From Desulfatiglans anilini DSM 4660 (GTDB lineage Bacteria; Desulfobacterota; DSM-4660; Desulfatiglandales; Desulfatiglandaceae), in assembly GCF_000422285.1 (NCBI RefSeq), contig NZ_AULM01000002.1:62001-126000 (forward strand): a stretch of DNA of 64,000 nt. The letters are read 5' to 3'. The notes beneath the pieces are model-generated. The model was given only the letters and a program-made list of their open reading frames with translations. It was not told the DNA's origin and did no database searches. Shown one piece after another: positions 9,874 through 19,327 of this stretch (within the stretch, counting starts at the first letter, position 1; every line of letters begins with the position of its first letter). The position numbers and the translations under genes were made by a program.

Positions 9874-11712
9874 ATGTTCAATAATATCTTCTATTTTATC
9901 GTGGTTCTTCTGGCCTACGGCGTCGGCGGCGCCGAACGGCCTCCGATCCATCTCCTGCCGCTGCACGCCGGCCTGATCGCTGGAAGCTGGCTGCTCTTCG
10001 CCGTGTTGTGCCGGACCGGTTTCAGGACGCTCCTCACGCGGTCCCTGGGCACGAATGAGGCGGTTCACCTCCCGGAACGATACCATGCGCTGCTGGCGAA
10101 ATTTTCCATCCTGGCGGTGGTCCTCTTTGCGGTGGCGGTCCACGGTTTCCACTTGAAGGGATGGCTGCATGCGCTTCCTTTCTCGGACCGTCTCGACGTC
10201 CTGGATCATTCCTTGGCGCTCGCCTTTTTCTTCTGTTGCCTGGCGACCATCTGGTATTGGGCCTATCCGGTTTCAGAGGCGTTCATGGAGACCGGCATCG
10301 GGCGCCGCCGGTTCATCGCCTCCCATCTGCGGCTCAATATCCCGATTCTCTTCCCGTGGTGGGTCCTCACGTTTATTGCCGATGTCACCGGGCTTCTAAC
10401 CGGGTCGCGGGAAGCCCTTTTCCTGGGGGGAATGCCGGGGCAGATGCTCTTTTATACGCTCTTCCTGCTTCTTCTCATGACCATCATGCCCGTTTTCATC
10501 CAGTTTTTCTGGGGCTGCCGGCCGCTGGAAGATTCTCCCCCGGTCCAGGAACTGAAGTCCTTCCTCTCGCAGCACGAGTTTCGCTACCGCGGACTTCTCA
10601 ATTGGCCGATCTTTGCCGGGCGCTTGATGACGGCCGGAGTGATGGGCATCGTTCCCCGCTTCCGATACATCCTGTTTACGGAGTCTTTGCTGAGGTCCCT
10701 CCCCGCAGAAGAACTGAAGGCAGTGGCGGCCCACGAGATGGGCCACGTCAAGTACAAGCATCTCCTGTTTTACCTCCTGCTGTTCCTGGGGTTTATCTTT
10801 CTCTTTTCGAGCGGTTTCGAGATTTTTGGCTATGTCCTGTTGGCGCATCCGTATTTTTCCCCCTTGCTTCATGCGGGAGAGGGAATCGATTCACCCCTCT
10901 TTTTCATCCTGGCAGCACTCCCCATGGTCGTGGTTCTGCTGCTTTATTTCCGCTTCGTCATGGGTTTTTTCATGCGCCATTTCGAACGGCAGGCGGATCT
11001 TTATTCGGCCCGCCTGATGGGATCCCCCTGGCCGGCCATCAATGCTCTGGAGCGGATCGCGTGGCTGAGCGGCCGTATCCGAGACCTGCCGAGCTGGCAT
11101 CATTTCAGCATCCGCGAGCGCGTGGAGACCCTGCAACGCAGCACATGGGACCGCGGCTTCGTGCGGCGCCACAACCGGCTGCTGCTGATCTCCGTTGTCC
11201 TATACGTCATGGGTGTGGGGGCCCTGGGCGCCTTCATGCATTTCTCCGGATGGCGGGACCGGGCCGCCCTGGATCTACTCGCGCGGATGATCCAGGAGGA
11301 GTTGGCTGAGCAGCCGGATCATATGGAATTGAGGCAGAACCTGGCGATGGTTTACCACCAGAAGGGGGAGGAGGCCGCCGCGATGCAGATATACCGGGAA
11401 ATCCTCGAGCGGGACCCCGGCAACGCAGTGGCCCTGAACAATCTTGCCTGGTTGCTGCTGACCGCACGGGACGAAGGGATGCGTGATCCCTCAGCGGCGT
11501 TGCGCCATGCGCAGGCCGCAGTCGCGCTTGAACCGTCGGCCGTTTTTCTGGATACCCTGGCCGAGGCCTACTTCGCCCATGCCCATGTCGACAAGGCGGT
11601 TGTAGCGGCTGAAAAGGCCCTCGCTGCCGCCGGTCCACACGATGACCGGCGTTACTTGCGGAAGCAGCTTGAACGGTTTCGGGCTCATTTGGAGAGGCCG
11701 GCGAAAAAGTAG
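9874..11712 (+). CDS. M48 family membrane zinc protease with TPR tail
   Basis: A 612-residue membrane peptidase. Several hydrophobic helices occupy the first 220 residues. The zinc site HEMGH is at about residues 287-291, with a further metal-ligand region near 370 (FERQADLYSARLMG). Another transmembrane segment lies near 430-450. The last 130 residues carry tetratricopeptide repeats (AMQIYREILERDPGNAVALN and ALRHAQAAVALEPS). HtpX/Ste24-like proteins act in membrane protein quality control; the TPR would face substrates or partners (inference). It begins 79 bases after the RNase G gene and is the last gene of the forward run; the next gene is convergent. Confidence 0.85.
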   Translation: MFNNIFYFIVVLLAYGVGGAERPPIHLLPLHAGLIAGSWLLFAVLCRTGFRTLLTRSLGTNEAVHLPERYHALLAKFSILAVVLFAVAVHGFHLKGWLHALPFSDRLDVLDHSLALAFFFCCLATIWYWAYPVSEAFMETGIGRRRFIASHLRLNIPILFPWWVLTFIADVTGLLTGSREALFLGGMPGQMLFYTLFLLLLMTIMPVFIQFFWGCRPLEDSPPVQELKSFLSQHEFRYRGLLNWPIFAGRLMTAGVMGIVPRFRYILFTESLLRSLPAEELKAVAAHEMGHVKYKHLLFYLLLFLGFIFLFSSGFEIFGYVLLAHPYFSPLLHAGEGIDSPLFFILAALPMVVVLLLYFRFVMGFFMRHFERQADLYSARLMGSPWPAINALERIAWLSGRIRDLPSWHHFSIRERVETLQRSTWDRGFVRRHNRLLLISVVLYVMGVGALGAFMHFSGWRDRAALDLLARMIQEELAEQPDHMELRQNLAMVYHQKGEEAAAMQIYREILERDPGNAVALNNLAWLLLTARDEGMRDPSAALRHAQAAVALEPSAVFLDTLAEAYFAHAHVDKAVVAAEKALAAAGPHDDRRYLRKQLERFRAHLERPAKK

Positions 11713-11731
11713 GCATTCAGCTCGGCGGTGC

Positions 11732-12292
11732 TCAGCGCTCCTCTTTTCTCATCCGCCCTTTTCCCCCTCCTTTTTCCCCGAAGTGGTTCTGCCGTAAGGA
11801 CCTCGAACGGCTCAAGAGAATCCTGGCGAGTATATACAGGACCATGTAAAGGAAAAGGGCGCTGATCTGATTGCCGAGCCAGGGAATGGAAACGGGCAAC
11901 TCCATGCGGAGACCCGCAAAGCGCAGTTGGAGCCAGGCGATTGCCAGCGGAACGGGCCAGAGGACGGCCGCGGCTACGGTGATTTGAAGGAAAAAGGCCT
12001 TCCCGTAGGCCTCGTTCGCCAGGCTGTTGATGTCTTTGTACAGATCGCGGTCACCATCCTGGAGTGCGGACAGGGATTGGTCATGGCGATCGGATGCCTC
12101 AGAAAAGGCGTCCCGGATGGTGCGTCGGTTGGCCCGCACCGCGATCATCCCGGTCACTTCACCGAGGACCGCAGACCAGAGGGCAAGCAGACCCGTTCCA
12201 AGCCACCAGCCGAGATAAGGATTGGCCGGCCACCGGTAGGGTGCGATGAGAAAGGCGTCGATAGCTGCAAGAAGGGCATTGGGAGATTCCAT
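11732..12292 (-). CDS. Small membrane protein of unknown function
   Basis: Not recognised at family level. The 186-residue product has hydrophobic segments near residues 28-50, 95-120 and 130-160 and ends in a basic tail (RSRSLRQNHFGEKGGGKGRM). Between the first two segments lies a charged stretch (RTIRDAFSEASDRHDQSLSA) that may be a helical cytoplasmic loop. The ATG at 12292 was chosen because the frame upstream is low-complexity and not hydrophobic. It lies about 210 bases downstream of the TSUP exporter on the same strand and probably follows it in the transcript, suggesting an accessory role (inference). A distant resemblance to DUF106/EMC3-type proteins was considered but cannot be shown. 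Confidence 0.6.
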   Translation of the reverse strand: MESPNALLAAIDAFLIAPYRWPANPYLGWWLGTGLLALWSAVLGEVTGMIAVRANRRTIRDAFSEASDRHDQSLSALQDGDRDLYKDINSLANEAYGKAFFLQITVAAAVLWPVPLAIAWLQLRFAGLRMELPVSIPWLGNQISALFLYMVLYILARILLSRSRSLRQNHFGEKGGGKGRMRKEER

Positions 12293-12505
12293 TTCACTGC
12301 TTGGGGCTGGCCGCCCCGTACCCGCCGGGGTGAAGGTTGCGTGCACGGGTGAACCGGTGCAGATGAGCGGGACAGGGCCCCCCTCTGTCAAAAGGGATGA
12401 TCCGCCTCCGGGGCGGCTGCGGATCATCCGGTTCATCTGCGGCCTTCTTGGCCATGGCCGCCCCTGCGTGAACACCGGGTCCGATTGCCGGCCGCGGGTC
12501 TTCGA

Positions 12506-13765
12506 TCAGAAGGGGGGCAGAATGCTGTAGCCGAGAAAACCCTGGGTGACGTAACGGATGCCGACATAAAAGGCCAGCACGACAAAGATCCGCTTCAGCC
12601 AGATGTCCGGGATGTACTTGGACGTGCGCGGACCGATCATCGAGCCGATGAAGATTCCGACCAGTTCCATCCCAATGAGTCCCCAGTCGGTCGGGACGCC
12701 CTGCCCGACCATGTAGCCGAAGATCGAACTGATCATGCCGACGAGGACCGCGAGGGCACTCGTGCCAGCGACCAGGAACATTGGCAGACCCGCGATGGAG
12801 GTCAGAAAGGGTACGAAGAGAAAACCGCCTCCCACGCCGATGAAGGAGGCCATGGCACCGATGATCAAGCCGCCCAGCATGGGGATCCAGGACTTGAACT
12901 CGAATTCGACACCGAAAAAGGTGAAGCGGATCGTACCGACAAAAAAGGTGATGATCAGAGATATCAAGGCCAGCAGGTAGGCAATCCATTTGGCTCCGCC
13001 GCCGAGGCTGAGCCAGAGGGCGCTGGCGATGACGAAGGCCAGGGCGAGAAACATGAGAGGCCAGCTGCCAGAAAGCACTTTTACTCCCTGGTCCGTGCGC
13101 TGTCCCTCGCGGGTCTGTTTTTCGAAAGCCGCTGCGGCTTCCTTGGCCTTCTTTTTCTTGGCCTGGCCGGAGGACGTCGTTTCGCGGAGCAGGATGATGC
13201 CGAGCAGGAGGACAACGAGCCCGAAATAACCCAGGTAGGCCTTGAGACTGATCTTGCCGGCAGTGATGTCCGGGATGACGGAGGATCCGAGCACCCCTCC
13301 GATCGCCAGGCACATGGCGAGCGGGGCTACCAGCCGTCCCATACGGTAGTAGTTCGTGCTCGAAATGAGCGCGCTCAGTCCGACGAGCCACTGATTGGAC
13401 ACCCGGATGGAATCGGTTACGAGGTTGTTCATCGGATGGCCTTTTCCGAAATCCTTGGCGTAGTCACCGAGTCCGAAGATCGTGATATGCCCGACGCCCG
13501 CCATGATGCCCCCGAAGGCGCCGACGGTGGAAAAGATCCACCCCACCCAGATCGCCCAGAGAAACCCCAACAGATAACTGACATCCGGCGCTCCGGGGAT
13601 TCCAAGGAAACCTTTCGGTGCATTCGCATCGATCTTGCCTTGACCGATAGTGGACTGGATGGCGTCGGCGAGTTGATCCGCATAGACGGGTCCGGCACCG
13701 GTGGCTGTCATGACGGCGCATCCCACAAGCAGCGTCAGGCAGATCATCCATCTCGTCCCTTTCAT
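12506..13765 (-). CDS. TSUP (TauE/SafE) family anion exporter
   Basis: A 419-residue permease with an N-terminal signal/anchor helix and two clusters of membrane helices. The TSUP-type glycine-rich repeats are visible (FSTVGAFGGIMAGVGHITIFG near residue 65; MASFIGVGGGFLFVPFLTS near 300). A lysine- and alanine-rich soluble loop separates the two halves near residues 195-230. Relatives export sulfite, sulfoacetate or other organosulfur anions; the substrate here is not evident. The start at 13765 is fixed by a GAGGAGGTGC ribosome site 5 bases upstream. An open frame reaching 13888 is not needed. The C-terminal half would form a pore with the first by two-fold repeat symmetry (family knowledge). 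Confidence 0.85.
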   Translation of the reverse strand: MKGTRWMICLTLLVGCAVMTATGAGPVYADQLADAIQSTIGQGKIDANAPKGFLGIPGAPDVSYLLGFLWAIWVGWIFSTVGAFGGIMAGVGHITIFGLGDYAKDFGKGHPMNNLVTDSIRVSNQWLVGLSALISSTNYYRMGRLVAPLAMCLAIGGVLGSSVIPDITAGKISLKAYLGYFGLVVLLLGIILLRETTSSGQAKKKKAKEAAAAFEKQTREGQRTDQGVKVLSGSWPLMFLALAFVIASALWLSLGGGAKWIAYLLALISLIITFFVGTIRFTFFGVEFEFKSWIPMLGGLIIGAMASFIGVGGGFLFVPFLTSIAGLPMFLVAGTSALAVLVGMISSIFGYMVGQGVPTDWGLIGMELVGIFIGSMIGPRTSKYIPDIWLKRIFVVLAFYVGIRYVTQGFLGYSILPPF

Positions 13766-14480
13766 GTGCAGCACCTCCTCGTGAGTCAGTTTTGGGTATT
13801 TATTCCAAACGGTCAGTGGATGCGCCCGAAGGGTTCCTCGGACGTCCTCCGTCTTTGGCGGGGCTGGAGCGATCCGGGCAATGCGCATGGGTGTATGTTC
13901 CGCTGCCGGCTGCAGCGAGGCTTCGCATCAGGTGGAGGTTGAACATAGCGATCATGCGCGCACCCCGAAAGATTCCACGCAACGGCACCACCGGAAAAAC
14001 GGCGTTTGCAGCGCTTCGTGCCGGGATCTCTGAGGGATACTCAGGGAAGAGCAGGAAGTCCAGGAAAATCCTGAAGCATCTCCATCCGAAAATGATTTTC
14101 CGGTACGACCCCGTCTCCAATTCGGAAAGGAGTATTTCTCTTTACACGCTGCGCGTGCTCAGTTCCACCGCTTCGCGGCGGGTCCCGGTTTGGCCAATAT
14201 CCGGAAAATCAAGCACTTGCTTGGAAGCGACCTGTGGGTCACCGCGCTAGCAAACGCGCAGATCGACGCCGAGATGGGCAAAAAAGACCATTTCCAGATG
14301 GAAACTAAGCCGATTGTGTAGCGCATTATGTCATTGACGGCAAGAAAAAATATGCGGGCTGCGGGATTGTGCCGCTAAACCCCCCGCTCTATGCGCTGTC
14401 CTGGTCAGGGCGTTTCGAACCTCCGGCCGCGGGATTGGCGCCGGGATGCACAGCGCAGCGCCGCCGCTGCAAGATAGCGC
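13766..14480. other. 715-bp intergenic region with repeat copy A
   Basis: Between the TSUP gene (start side) and the trkH 3' end. It must contain the TSUP promoter. No convincing gene is seen; a 152-codon forward frame here covers the repeat and has no protein-like features. The main content is the palindromic repeat at 14113-14304. Confidence 0.5.
14113..14304 (+). repeat. Palindromic intergenic repeat, copy A (with insert)
   Basis: A divergent copy of the family best seen at 61891-62032. It begins with GTCTCCAATTCGGAAAGGAG and ends with CCATTTCCAGATGGAAAC. The core TTTGGCCAATATC...GACGCCGAGATGGGCAAAAA is shared with the other copies. It is longer than the type copy because of a segment at about 14137-14190 containing the hairpin CACGC-TGC-GCGTG; that segment recurs, with a compensatory base change, near 41437-41495. 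Confidence 0.7.
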
Positions 14481-15929
14481 CTATTTTCGCCAATACTCGG
14501 GAACGAGCAGCACGATGACGGTATAGATCTCGAGCCTCCCGAGCAACATGCACGCGATCAGGACCCATTTGCCCGGCAGGGGGACGGCGGCGAAGTTCTG
14601 GACCGGACCCACCAGGGCCAGCCCCGGGCCTATGTTACCCAGGGTGGCGGCGACCGAGGAGAAAGCGGAAATCAGATCGAGGCCGAGGGATGCCATCAGG
14701 AGAGATCCGGCCAGGAATAGACCGATATACAGGGCGAAAAATCCCCAGATGCTCGTCAGGACTTCCTGCGGCACCGCCTTTCCTCCGAGTTTGACGGTGG
14801 TGACGGCATGCGGATGGATGATGCGGAAGATCTCCTGGTAGGAATGGCGCGCCAGCAGCATGATCCGCATGATCTTGATGCCGCCGCCGGTAGAGCCGGC
14901 CATGCCGCCCAAAAACATGCATGCGAGCAGGATGATCTGGGATAGGGGCGGCCACCGGTCATAGTCGGCGGTTGCAAACCCGGTGGTGGTGATGATCGAA
15001 CTGACCTGAAAGGCCGCATAGCGGAAGGCCGTATCGAGGCTGTCGTAGACGGCCCCGTGGACATCGATCGTAACGAGGAAGGTGAGGATCGCTACGATGC
15101 CCAGGAAGACACGGCATTCGGGATCACGTCCGAAGATGCGCCAATCCCCCTTGAGCAGCCTGTAGTGGAGCGAGAAGTTGATGCCCGCCAGGAGCATGAA
15201 AACGATGATCACCCCGTCGAAGTAGGCGCTGCTGTAAGCGGCGATGCTCGCGTTGCGGGTGGAAAAACCGCCGGTGGGCAAGGTGCAGAAGGCATGGCAG
15301 ACCGCGTCGAAGAGGGGCATGCCTCCGGCAGCGAGCAGGAAGATCTCGACCACCGTGATGAGGATGTAGACCTTCCAGAGGGTCTTGGCGGTCTCGCTGA
15401 TGCGGGGCTTCAGCTTGTCGATGACGGGGCTGGGAATCTCGGCCTTGTAAAGCTGCATCCCGCCGATTCCCAGGAAGGGCAGGATTGCAATGGACAGCAC
15501 GATGATGCCCATTCCGCCAAGCCACTGAGTTAAACTGCGCCAGAGGAGGATGCTTTCGGGAAGCCCTTCGATCTGTGTCAAAATAGAAGCACCGGTCGTG
15601 GTGAATCCCGAGAAGGATTCGAAACAGGCATCGGTGAAATCCGGGATGGCGCCTGAGAAAAGGTAAGGCAGGGTGCCGAAAAGGCCGGCCAGGACCCACC
15701 CGAAGCTTACGACGGCGACGCCGTCGCGGTGGCCGAGCTGCGGAGTCTCCGTTTTACGTGTGAGAAGGTAGCCGGCTAGTCCGCTTCCTAAGGTTGCCAG
15801 CATGGCGAAGAAAACGCCCGAGGAGACGCCGTCCTGGTAGTATAGGGAAGCAAGGAACGGCCCCAGCATGGATAAGCCAAGGAAAAATGCCAAGACAGCC
15901 GAAAGTTTGACAACGATGCGCCAGTGCAT
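14481..15929 (-). CDS. trkH: Potassium uptake channel subunit TrkH
   Basis: The pore-forming subunit of K+ uptake, 482 residues with many hydrophobic helices. Trk/Ktr pore-loop glycine signatures are visible: FTTTGASILTQIEGLP near residue 110, TLPTGGFSTRNAS near 220, ITTTGFATADYDRWP near 315, and TLGNIGPGL near 430. TrkH works with the peripheral NAD-binding TrkA, which is encoded immediately upstream and overlaps it by ATGA, so the two subunits are made together. No recognisable terminator follows; the 3' flank is repeat-containing spacer. Confidence 0.95.
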   Translation of the reverse strand: MHWRIVVKLSAVLAFFLGLSMLGPFLASLYYQDGVSSGVFFAMLATLGSGLAGYLLTRKTETPQLGHRDGVAVVSFGWVLAGLFGTLPYLFSGAIPDFTDACFESFSGFTTTGASILTQIEGLPESILLWRSLTQWLGGMGIIVLSIAILPFLGIGGMQLYKAEIPSPVIDKLKPRISETAKTLWKVYILITVVEIFLLAAGGMPLFDAVCHAFCTLPTGGFSTRNASIAAYSSAYFDGVIIVFMLLAGINFSLHYRLLKGDWRIFGRDPECRVFLGIVAILTFLVTIDVHGAVYDSLDTAFRYAAFQVSSIITTTGFATADYDRWPPLSQIILLACMFLGGMAGSTGGGIKIMRIMLLARHSYQEIFRIIHPHAVTTVKLGGKAVPQEVLTSIWGFFALYIGLFLAGSLLMASLGLDLISAFSSVAATLGNIGPGLALVGPVQNFAAVPLPGKWVLIACMLLGRLEIYTVIVLLVPEYWRK

Positions 15930-17287
15930 CAGAAGTATTCCAGCCTGACAGTGAGCAGTTTTTCCAGTTTAGGGACGACTTCTCTTTGAGCGAAGATGAT
16001 CAGGTGGTCTTTCGGCTGAATGACGGTGTCTCCACGGGGGATGATGATGTCCTCCCCGCGCACGACAGCCCCCACGATGGCTCCCTTGGGGAATTTGACG
16101 CGGGAGAGCGGTTGATTGACGACCTCGCTGGTATCCAGGGCCTCCGCTTCGATCGCTTCAGCATGTTCCCCCTTCAGGGGGGCGACGGAGATGATCTTGC
16201 CGCGGCGGATGAACTGGAGGATCGCCCGCACGGCGGACAGCCTGGGGCTGACGACGGTGTCCAGGCCGATGGCCGAGATGAGGGGAATATAGCTGAACTT
16301 GCTGATTCGCGTGATGGTTCTTCTCGCGCCGAGTCCCTTGGCGAGGAGCGAGATCAGGACGTTGTTTTCTTCGTCGCCGGTCAACGCGATCAGAAAATCC
16401 ACGTCCTGGACGTTTTCTTCGATCAGGAGGTTTTTGTCGGTTCCATCCCCTTTGATGACAAGGACCCGCTCCAGGTTCTCGGAGAGTCTGGCACAGATGG
16501 CTTCATCCTTTTCGATGATCGTGGCCTTGATCCGGGACTTGTCCAGGTGTGCAGCCAGCGAGGCGCCGGTCAGACCTCCTCCCACGATGATGACGCGTTT
16601 GAGCGGCCTGGGGTGGATGTCGAAGGCGGGCAAAAGACTCAAGGCCTGGTCGCCCTGCGTGACCACGTAAACCAGGTCGTTCGGCAGGACCTGATCCTTG
16701 CCGCGCGGGATGAGAACCTGGTCACCGCGGACGATGGCTCCGATCAGGAGTTTTTCCGCCTGTCCGGTAAGGGCCATCAGGGGCTTGCCGGTCAGCGGAG
16801 ACCCCTCTTTCACGGTCACCCCGATCAGCTTGACCCGCCCCGCCGCAAAATCTATGACTTCGGAGGCCCAGGGATATTCCATGAGGCTCAGGATCGACTC
16901 GACCATGACCGACTCCGGGTTGATGACGTGGTCGATTCCGAGGAATTCCTGCCCGATGAGATGCTCTTCGTCGATGTATTCCTGATTGCGGACCCGCGCG
17001 ATCTTGACCATGTAAGGGTTGATGTTGCGGCCCAGCAGGCAGGCGAAGAGATTGACCTCGTCGCTGTCCGTGGCGGCTACAAGCAGGTCGGTCTCTCCCG
17101 CTCCAGCCTCCTTGAGCACGCGGGGGCTGGTCCCTGATCCCAGGACGCTGCGGACATCGAGATTTTCATCGATGCGTTTGATCTGAGCCGGTGCCTTGTC
17201 GATGAGCGTGACGTCCTGTCCCTCTTCGGAGAGTTTGCGCGCGATGTGAAAACCCACCTCGCCGGCTCCGATGATGATGATCTTCAA
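15929..17287 (-). CDS. trkA: Trk potassium transport regulator TrkA
   Basis: The cytoplasmic gating subunit for TrkH, 452 residues built as a tandem repeat: RCK_N Rossmann domain (IIIIGAGEVGFHIARKLSEE), RCK_C domain, then a second pair starting near residue 225 (VIIVGGGLTGASLAAHLDKS). It binds NAD(H) and nucleotides to control K+ flux. The start was placed at a TTG (17287) because AAGGAGG lies 7 bases upstream and it gives the family N-terminus directly; an ATG at 17314 would add nine unrelated residues. Its stop overlaps the trkH start. Confidence 0.94.
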   Translation of the reverse strand: MKIIIIGAGEVGFHIARKLSEEGQDVTLIDKAPAQIKRIDENLDVRSVLGSGTSPRVLKEAGAGETDLLVAATDSDEVNLFACLLGRNINPYMVKIARVRNQEYIDEEHLIGQEFLGIDHVINPESVMVESILSLMEYPWASEVIDFAAGRVKLIGVTVKEGSPLTGKPLMALTGQAEKLLIGAIVRGDQVLIPRGKDQVLPNDLVYVVTQGDQALSLLPAFDIHPRPLKRVIIVGGGLTGASLAAHLDKSRIKATIIEKDEAICARLSENLERVLVIKGDGTDKNLLIEENVQDVDFLIALTGDEENNVLISLLAKGLGARRTITRISKFSYIPLISAIGLDTVVSPRLSAVRAILQFIRRGKIISVAPLKGEHAEAIEAEALDTSEVVNQPLSRVKFPKGAIVGAVVRGEDIIIPRGDTVIQPKDHLIIFAQREVVPKLEKLLTVRLEYF

Positions 17288-17731
17288 GACTGCGCCTCCT
17301 TGCGAGAAAAGCATTCGCCTGCAGGGTTCGTCATGGCTGTAGCGGATCGCTTATTCCTAAGAGAGCGCGGGCAGAAAGTCAACTTCCAACTCGCCATGGG
17401 TCCACGAAGTATTTTTCTGATCTCGCTTCGCCGCGGATGCACCCGTTTTCCGCCAGCCCTGCGCCCTGCCAGGTCCCGAAGTTTGAAAAGGCTGGACAAA
17501 AAGGGGAATTCGATGATATTTATAACAATTTTCGTATCCGCAAACATTTGGATCTTGTCCATTTGGAAATCATTTCCGGATGGGAAATACTTTGTTAAGG
17601 TAAAGAAAACCAATCGTTTGTACTGAAACAACCTGTCGGTCGCCGCGCAGGCAAAGGTCAAGATGGACGCCGAGATCGGCAAGAAAGCCCCTTTCCGGAT
17701 TGGAAACGAATAGATTCAGGAGCAGAAAGCC
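17288..17731. other. 444-bp divergent intergenic region with repeat copy B
   Basis: Lies between the divergent trkA and heptose kinase genes, so it should hold promoters for both. It contains a short AT-richer patch (about 17515-17600) and repeat copy B. No gene is supported. Confidence 0.5.
17571..17707 (+). repeat. Palindromic intergenic repeat, copy B
   Basis: A divergent copy. The right end CTTTCCGGATTGGAAAC and the core GTCGCCGCGCAGGCAAAGGT plus GATGGACGCCGAGATCGGCA match the copy at 61891-62032 closely; the left end (TTTCCGGATGGGAAATAC) is looser. It ends 24 bases before the GTG start of the heptose kinase and could therefore lie in that gene's 5' leader. Confidence 0.7.
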
Positions 17732-18781
17732 GTGTTGAAAAACATCCTCAAGACCCTGAGCGGGCGCCACTTCGAAAAGATGCTCCAGGATGCCGTGGAT
17801 CGGTTCAAAGATGCCAGGGTCCTCGTCGTGGGCGACATCATCATGGATCAATACATCTGGGGCCAGGTGACCCGGATATCTCCCGAAGCACCCGTGCCGG
17901 TTGTCGAGGTGCGGGAGGAGACGCGGATGTTGGGCGGCGCTGCCAATGTCGTGCACAATATGTCTACGCTGGGGGCCACGGCGGTCCTGTGCGGGGTGGT
18001 GGGCGAGGACCATGCCGGCCGGGAGGTTCTGGAGAAGCTCCGTGCCCTGGAGGTTCCAACCGATGGGGTGATCGTCGAGGCCGGACGCCCGACGAGTCTC
18101 AAGACGCGCATCGTTGCCCACAGCCAGCAGGTCGTCCGCTTCGATCGGGAGAGCAAGGGCGCCATCACCGATCAAAGCGCGAAGACTATCCTGGACTATA
18201 TCGAAACCTCCCTCGACTCGCTCGATGCGATTGTCGTTTCGGATTACGGGAAGGGGGTCGTATCGGCCGGACTGATGACAGGGCTGCGGGAACTGGTTGA
18301 TTCGGGCAGGACCAACGGCGTGAGGATCGCCGTCGACCCGAAGACCGGGAACTTCGAGTACTATCAGGGGGTGGACGTCATCACGCCCAACCACCACGAG
18401 GCCGGCGCCTACTGCGGTTTCGCCGTTACGGACGACGAGACGCTCCTTGCAGCCGGGCGGCGGATGCTGCAGGAGCTGCAGTGCCGTTCTGTTTTGATCA
18501 CCCAGGGTAAGGACGGCATGACCCTCTTTGAGCAGGAGGGCCGTGTCAGCCATATCGGAACCGTGGCGAAACAGGTCTTCGACGTCACGGGCGCCGGGGA
18601 TACGGTCATCAGCACGCTGGCCCTCGCTATGGCTGCCGGTCTGGATCTCCGCGAAGGGGCGATGCTTGCCAATTACGCCGCGGGGATCGTGGTCGGCGAA
18701 GTGGGGACTTCCACGGTGCGTGCGGAGGACCTGAAAAGGGCCGTCGCGGACATGAAATCCCTGCGCTCCGAGGCGGGATGA
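17732..18781 (+). CDS. rfaE1: D-glycero-beta-D-manno-heptose-7-phosphate kinase
   Basis: A PfkB-family sugar kinase of 349 residues matching the kinase half of HldE, here without the adenylyltransferase domain. Signature parts are VVGDIIMDQYIWGQVTRISP (residues 30-50), GGAANVVHN (72-80), and the catalytic DVTGAGDTVIS near 285-295 with the phosphotransfer Asp. It makes heptose-1,7-bisphosphate for the ADP-heptose of LPS inner core, supporting a Gram-negative envelope. The GTG at 17732 follows an AGGAG-like site. It opens the forward cluster that continues through RlmB; the adenylyltransferase must be elsewhere. Confidence 0.92.
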   Translation: MLKNILKTLSGRHFEKMLQDAVDRFKDARVLVVGDIIMDQYIWGQVTRISPEAPVPVVEVREETRMLGGAANVVHNMSTLGATAVLCGVVGEDHAGREVLEKLRALEVPTDGVIVEAGRPTSLKTRIVAHSQQVVRFDRESKGAITDQSAKTILDYIETSLDSLDAIVVSDYGKGVVSAGLMTGLRELVDSGRTNGVRIAVDPKTGNFEYYQGVDVITPNHHEAGAYCGFAVTDDETLLAAGRRMLQELQCRSVLITQGKDGMTLFEQEGRVSHIGTVAKQVFDVTGAGDTVISTLALAMAAGLDLREGAMLANYAAGIVVGEVGTSTVRAEDLKRAVADMKSLRSEAG

Positions 18782-18784
18782 TCT

Positions 18785-19327
18785 GTGAGCCGCCCCAGCC
18801 CCCCACCGCCTGTCAAACTGATCGTGAGCCTGTTTTCGGCCCGCGAGCCTTTCCTGGAAGAGGTGCTTGAGCGTCTGTCGCGGCTTTTCGGGCCGATCGA
18901 TGACCTAGGGCCCCGGGGATTCTTCGATCGTTCCACCTATTATTCGGCGGAGATGGGATGGCCGCTGCACCGCCGGTATGCCTCTTTCGAACGTCTGATC
19001 CAGACAACGGAGCTGGTGGCCGCCAAGATGGCGACCAATGCCCTGGAAGCGGAATCGGCTGGCGCTGATGGCCGCCGCCTGGTCAACATCGACCCCGGCA
19101 TCTTATCCGTGGAGCGGCTGGTCCTGGCCACCGGAAAAAATTTCACCCATCGTGTCTACCTTTCGCAAGGGATCTATGCCGACTTGACACTGATCTTCCA
19201 GAAAGGAAGCTTTCGTCCTTTGGAGTGGAGCTACCCGGATTACGCCGGCCCGGTGATGATTGAATGGTTGAATGCGCTGCGCTGCAAATACAGGGAGCAG
19301 CTGAGGGGGGAGAAAGACAGTGATTAG
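18785..19327 (+). CDS. DUF4416 family protein
   Basis: A 180-residue protein of the DUF4416 family, which is commonly placed before yicC in Desulfobacterota. Recognisable stretches are SLFSAREPFLEEVLERL, the acidic FGPIDDLGPRGFFD, YYSAEMGWPLHRRY, and RLVNIDPGILSVERLVLAT. The conserved Asp, Tyr and His suggest an enzyme, but no function is established. It starts with GTG 3 bases after the kinase stop and overlaps the yicC start, so it is translationally linked to both. Confidence 0.85.
   Translation: MSRPSPPPPVKLIVSLFSAREPFLEEVLERLSRLFGPIDDLGPRGFFDRSTYYSAEMGWPLHRRYASFERLIQTTELVAAKMATNALEAESAGADGRRLVNIDPGILSVERLVLATGKNFTHRVYLSQGIYADLTLIFQKGSFRPLEWSYPDYAGPVMIEWLNALRCKYREQLRGEKDSD

Noticed and set aside
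12485-13942. A 485-codon forward frame opposite the TSUP exporter
   Set aside because: Composition is the low-hydrophobicity, Asp/Gly/Arg-rich type produced by reading a membrane-protein gene backwards.
13792-14250. A 152-codon gene between the TSUP and trkH genes
   Set aside because: It runs through the palindromic repeat, has no ribosome site and no family-like sequence.
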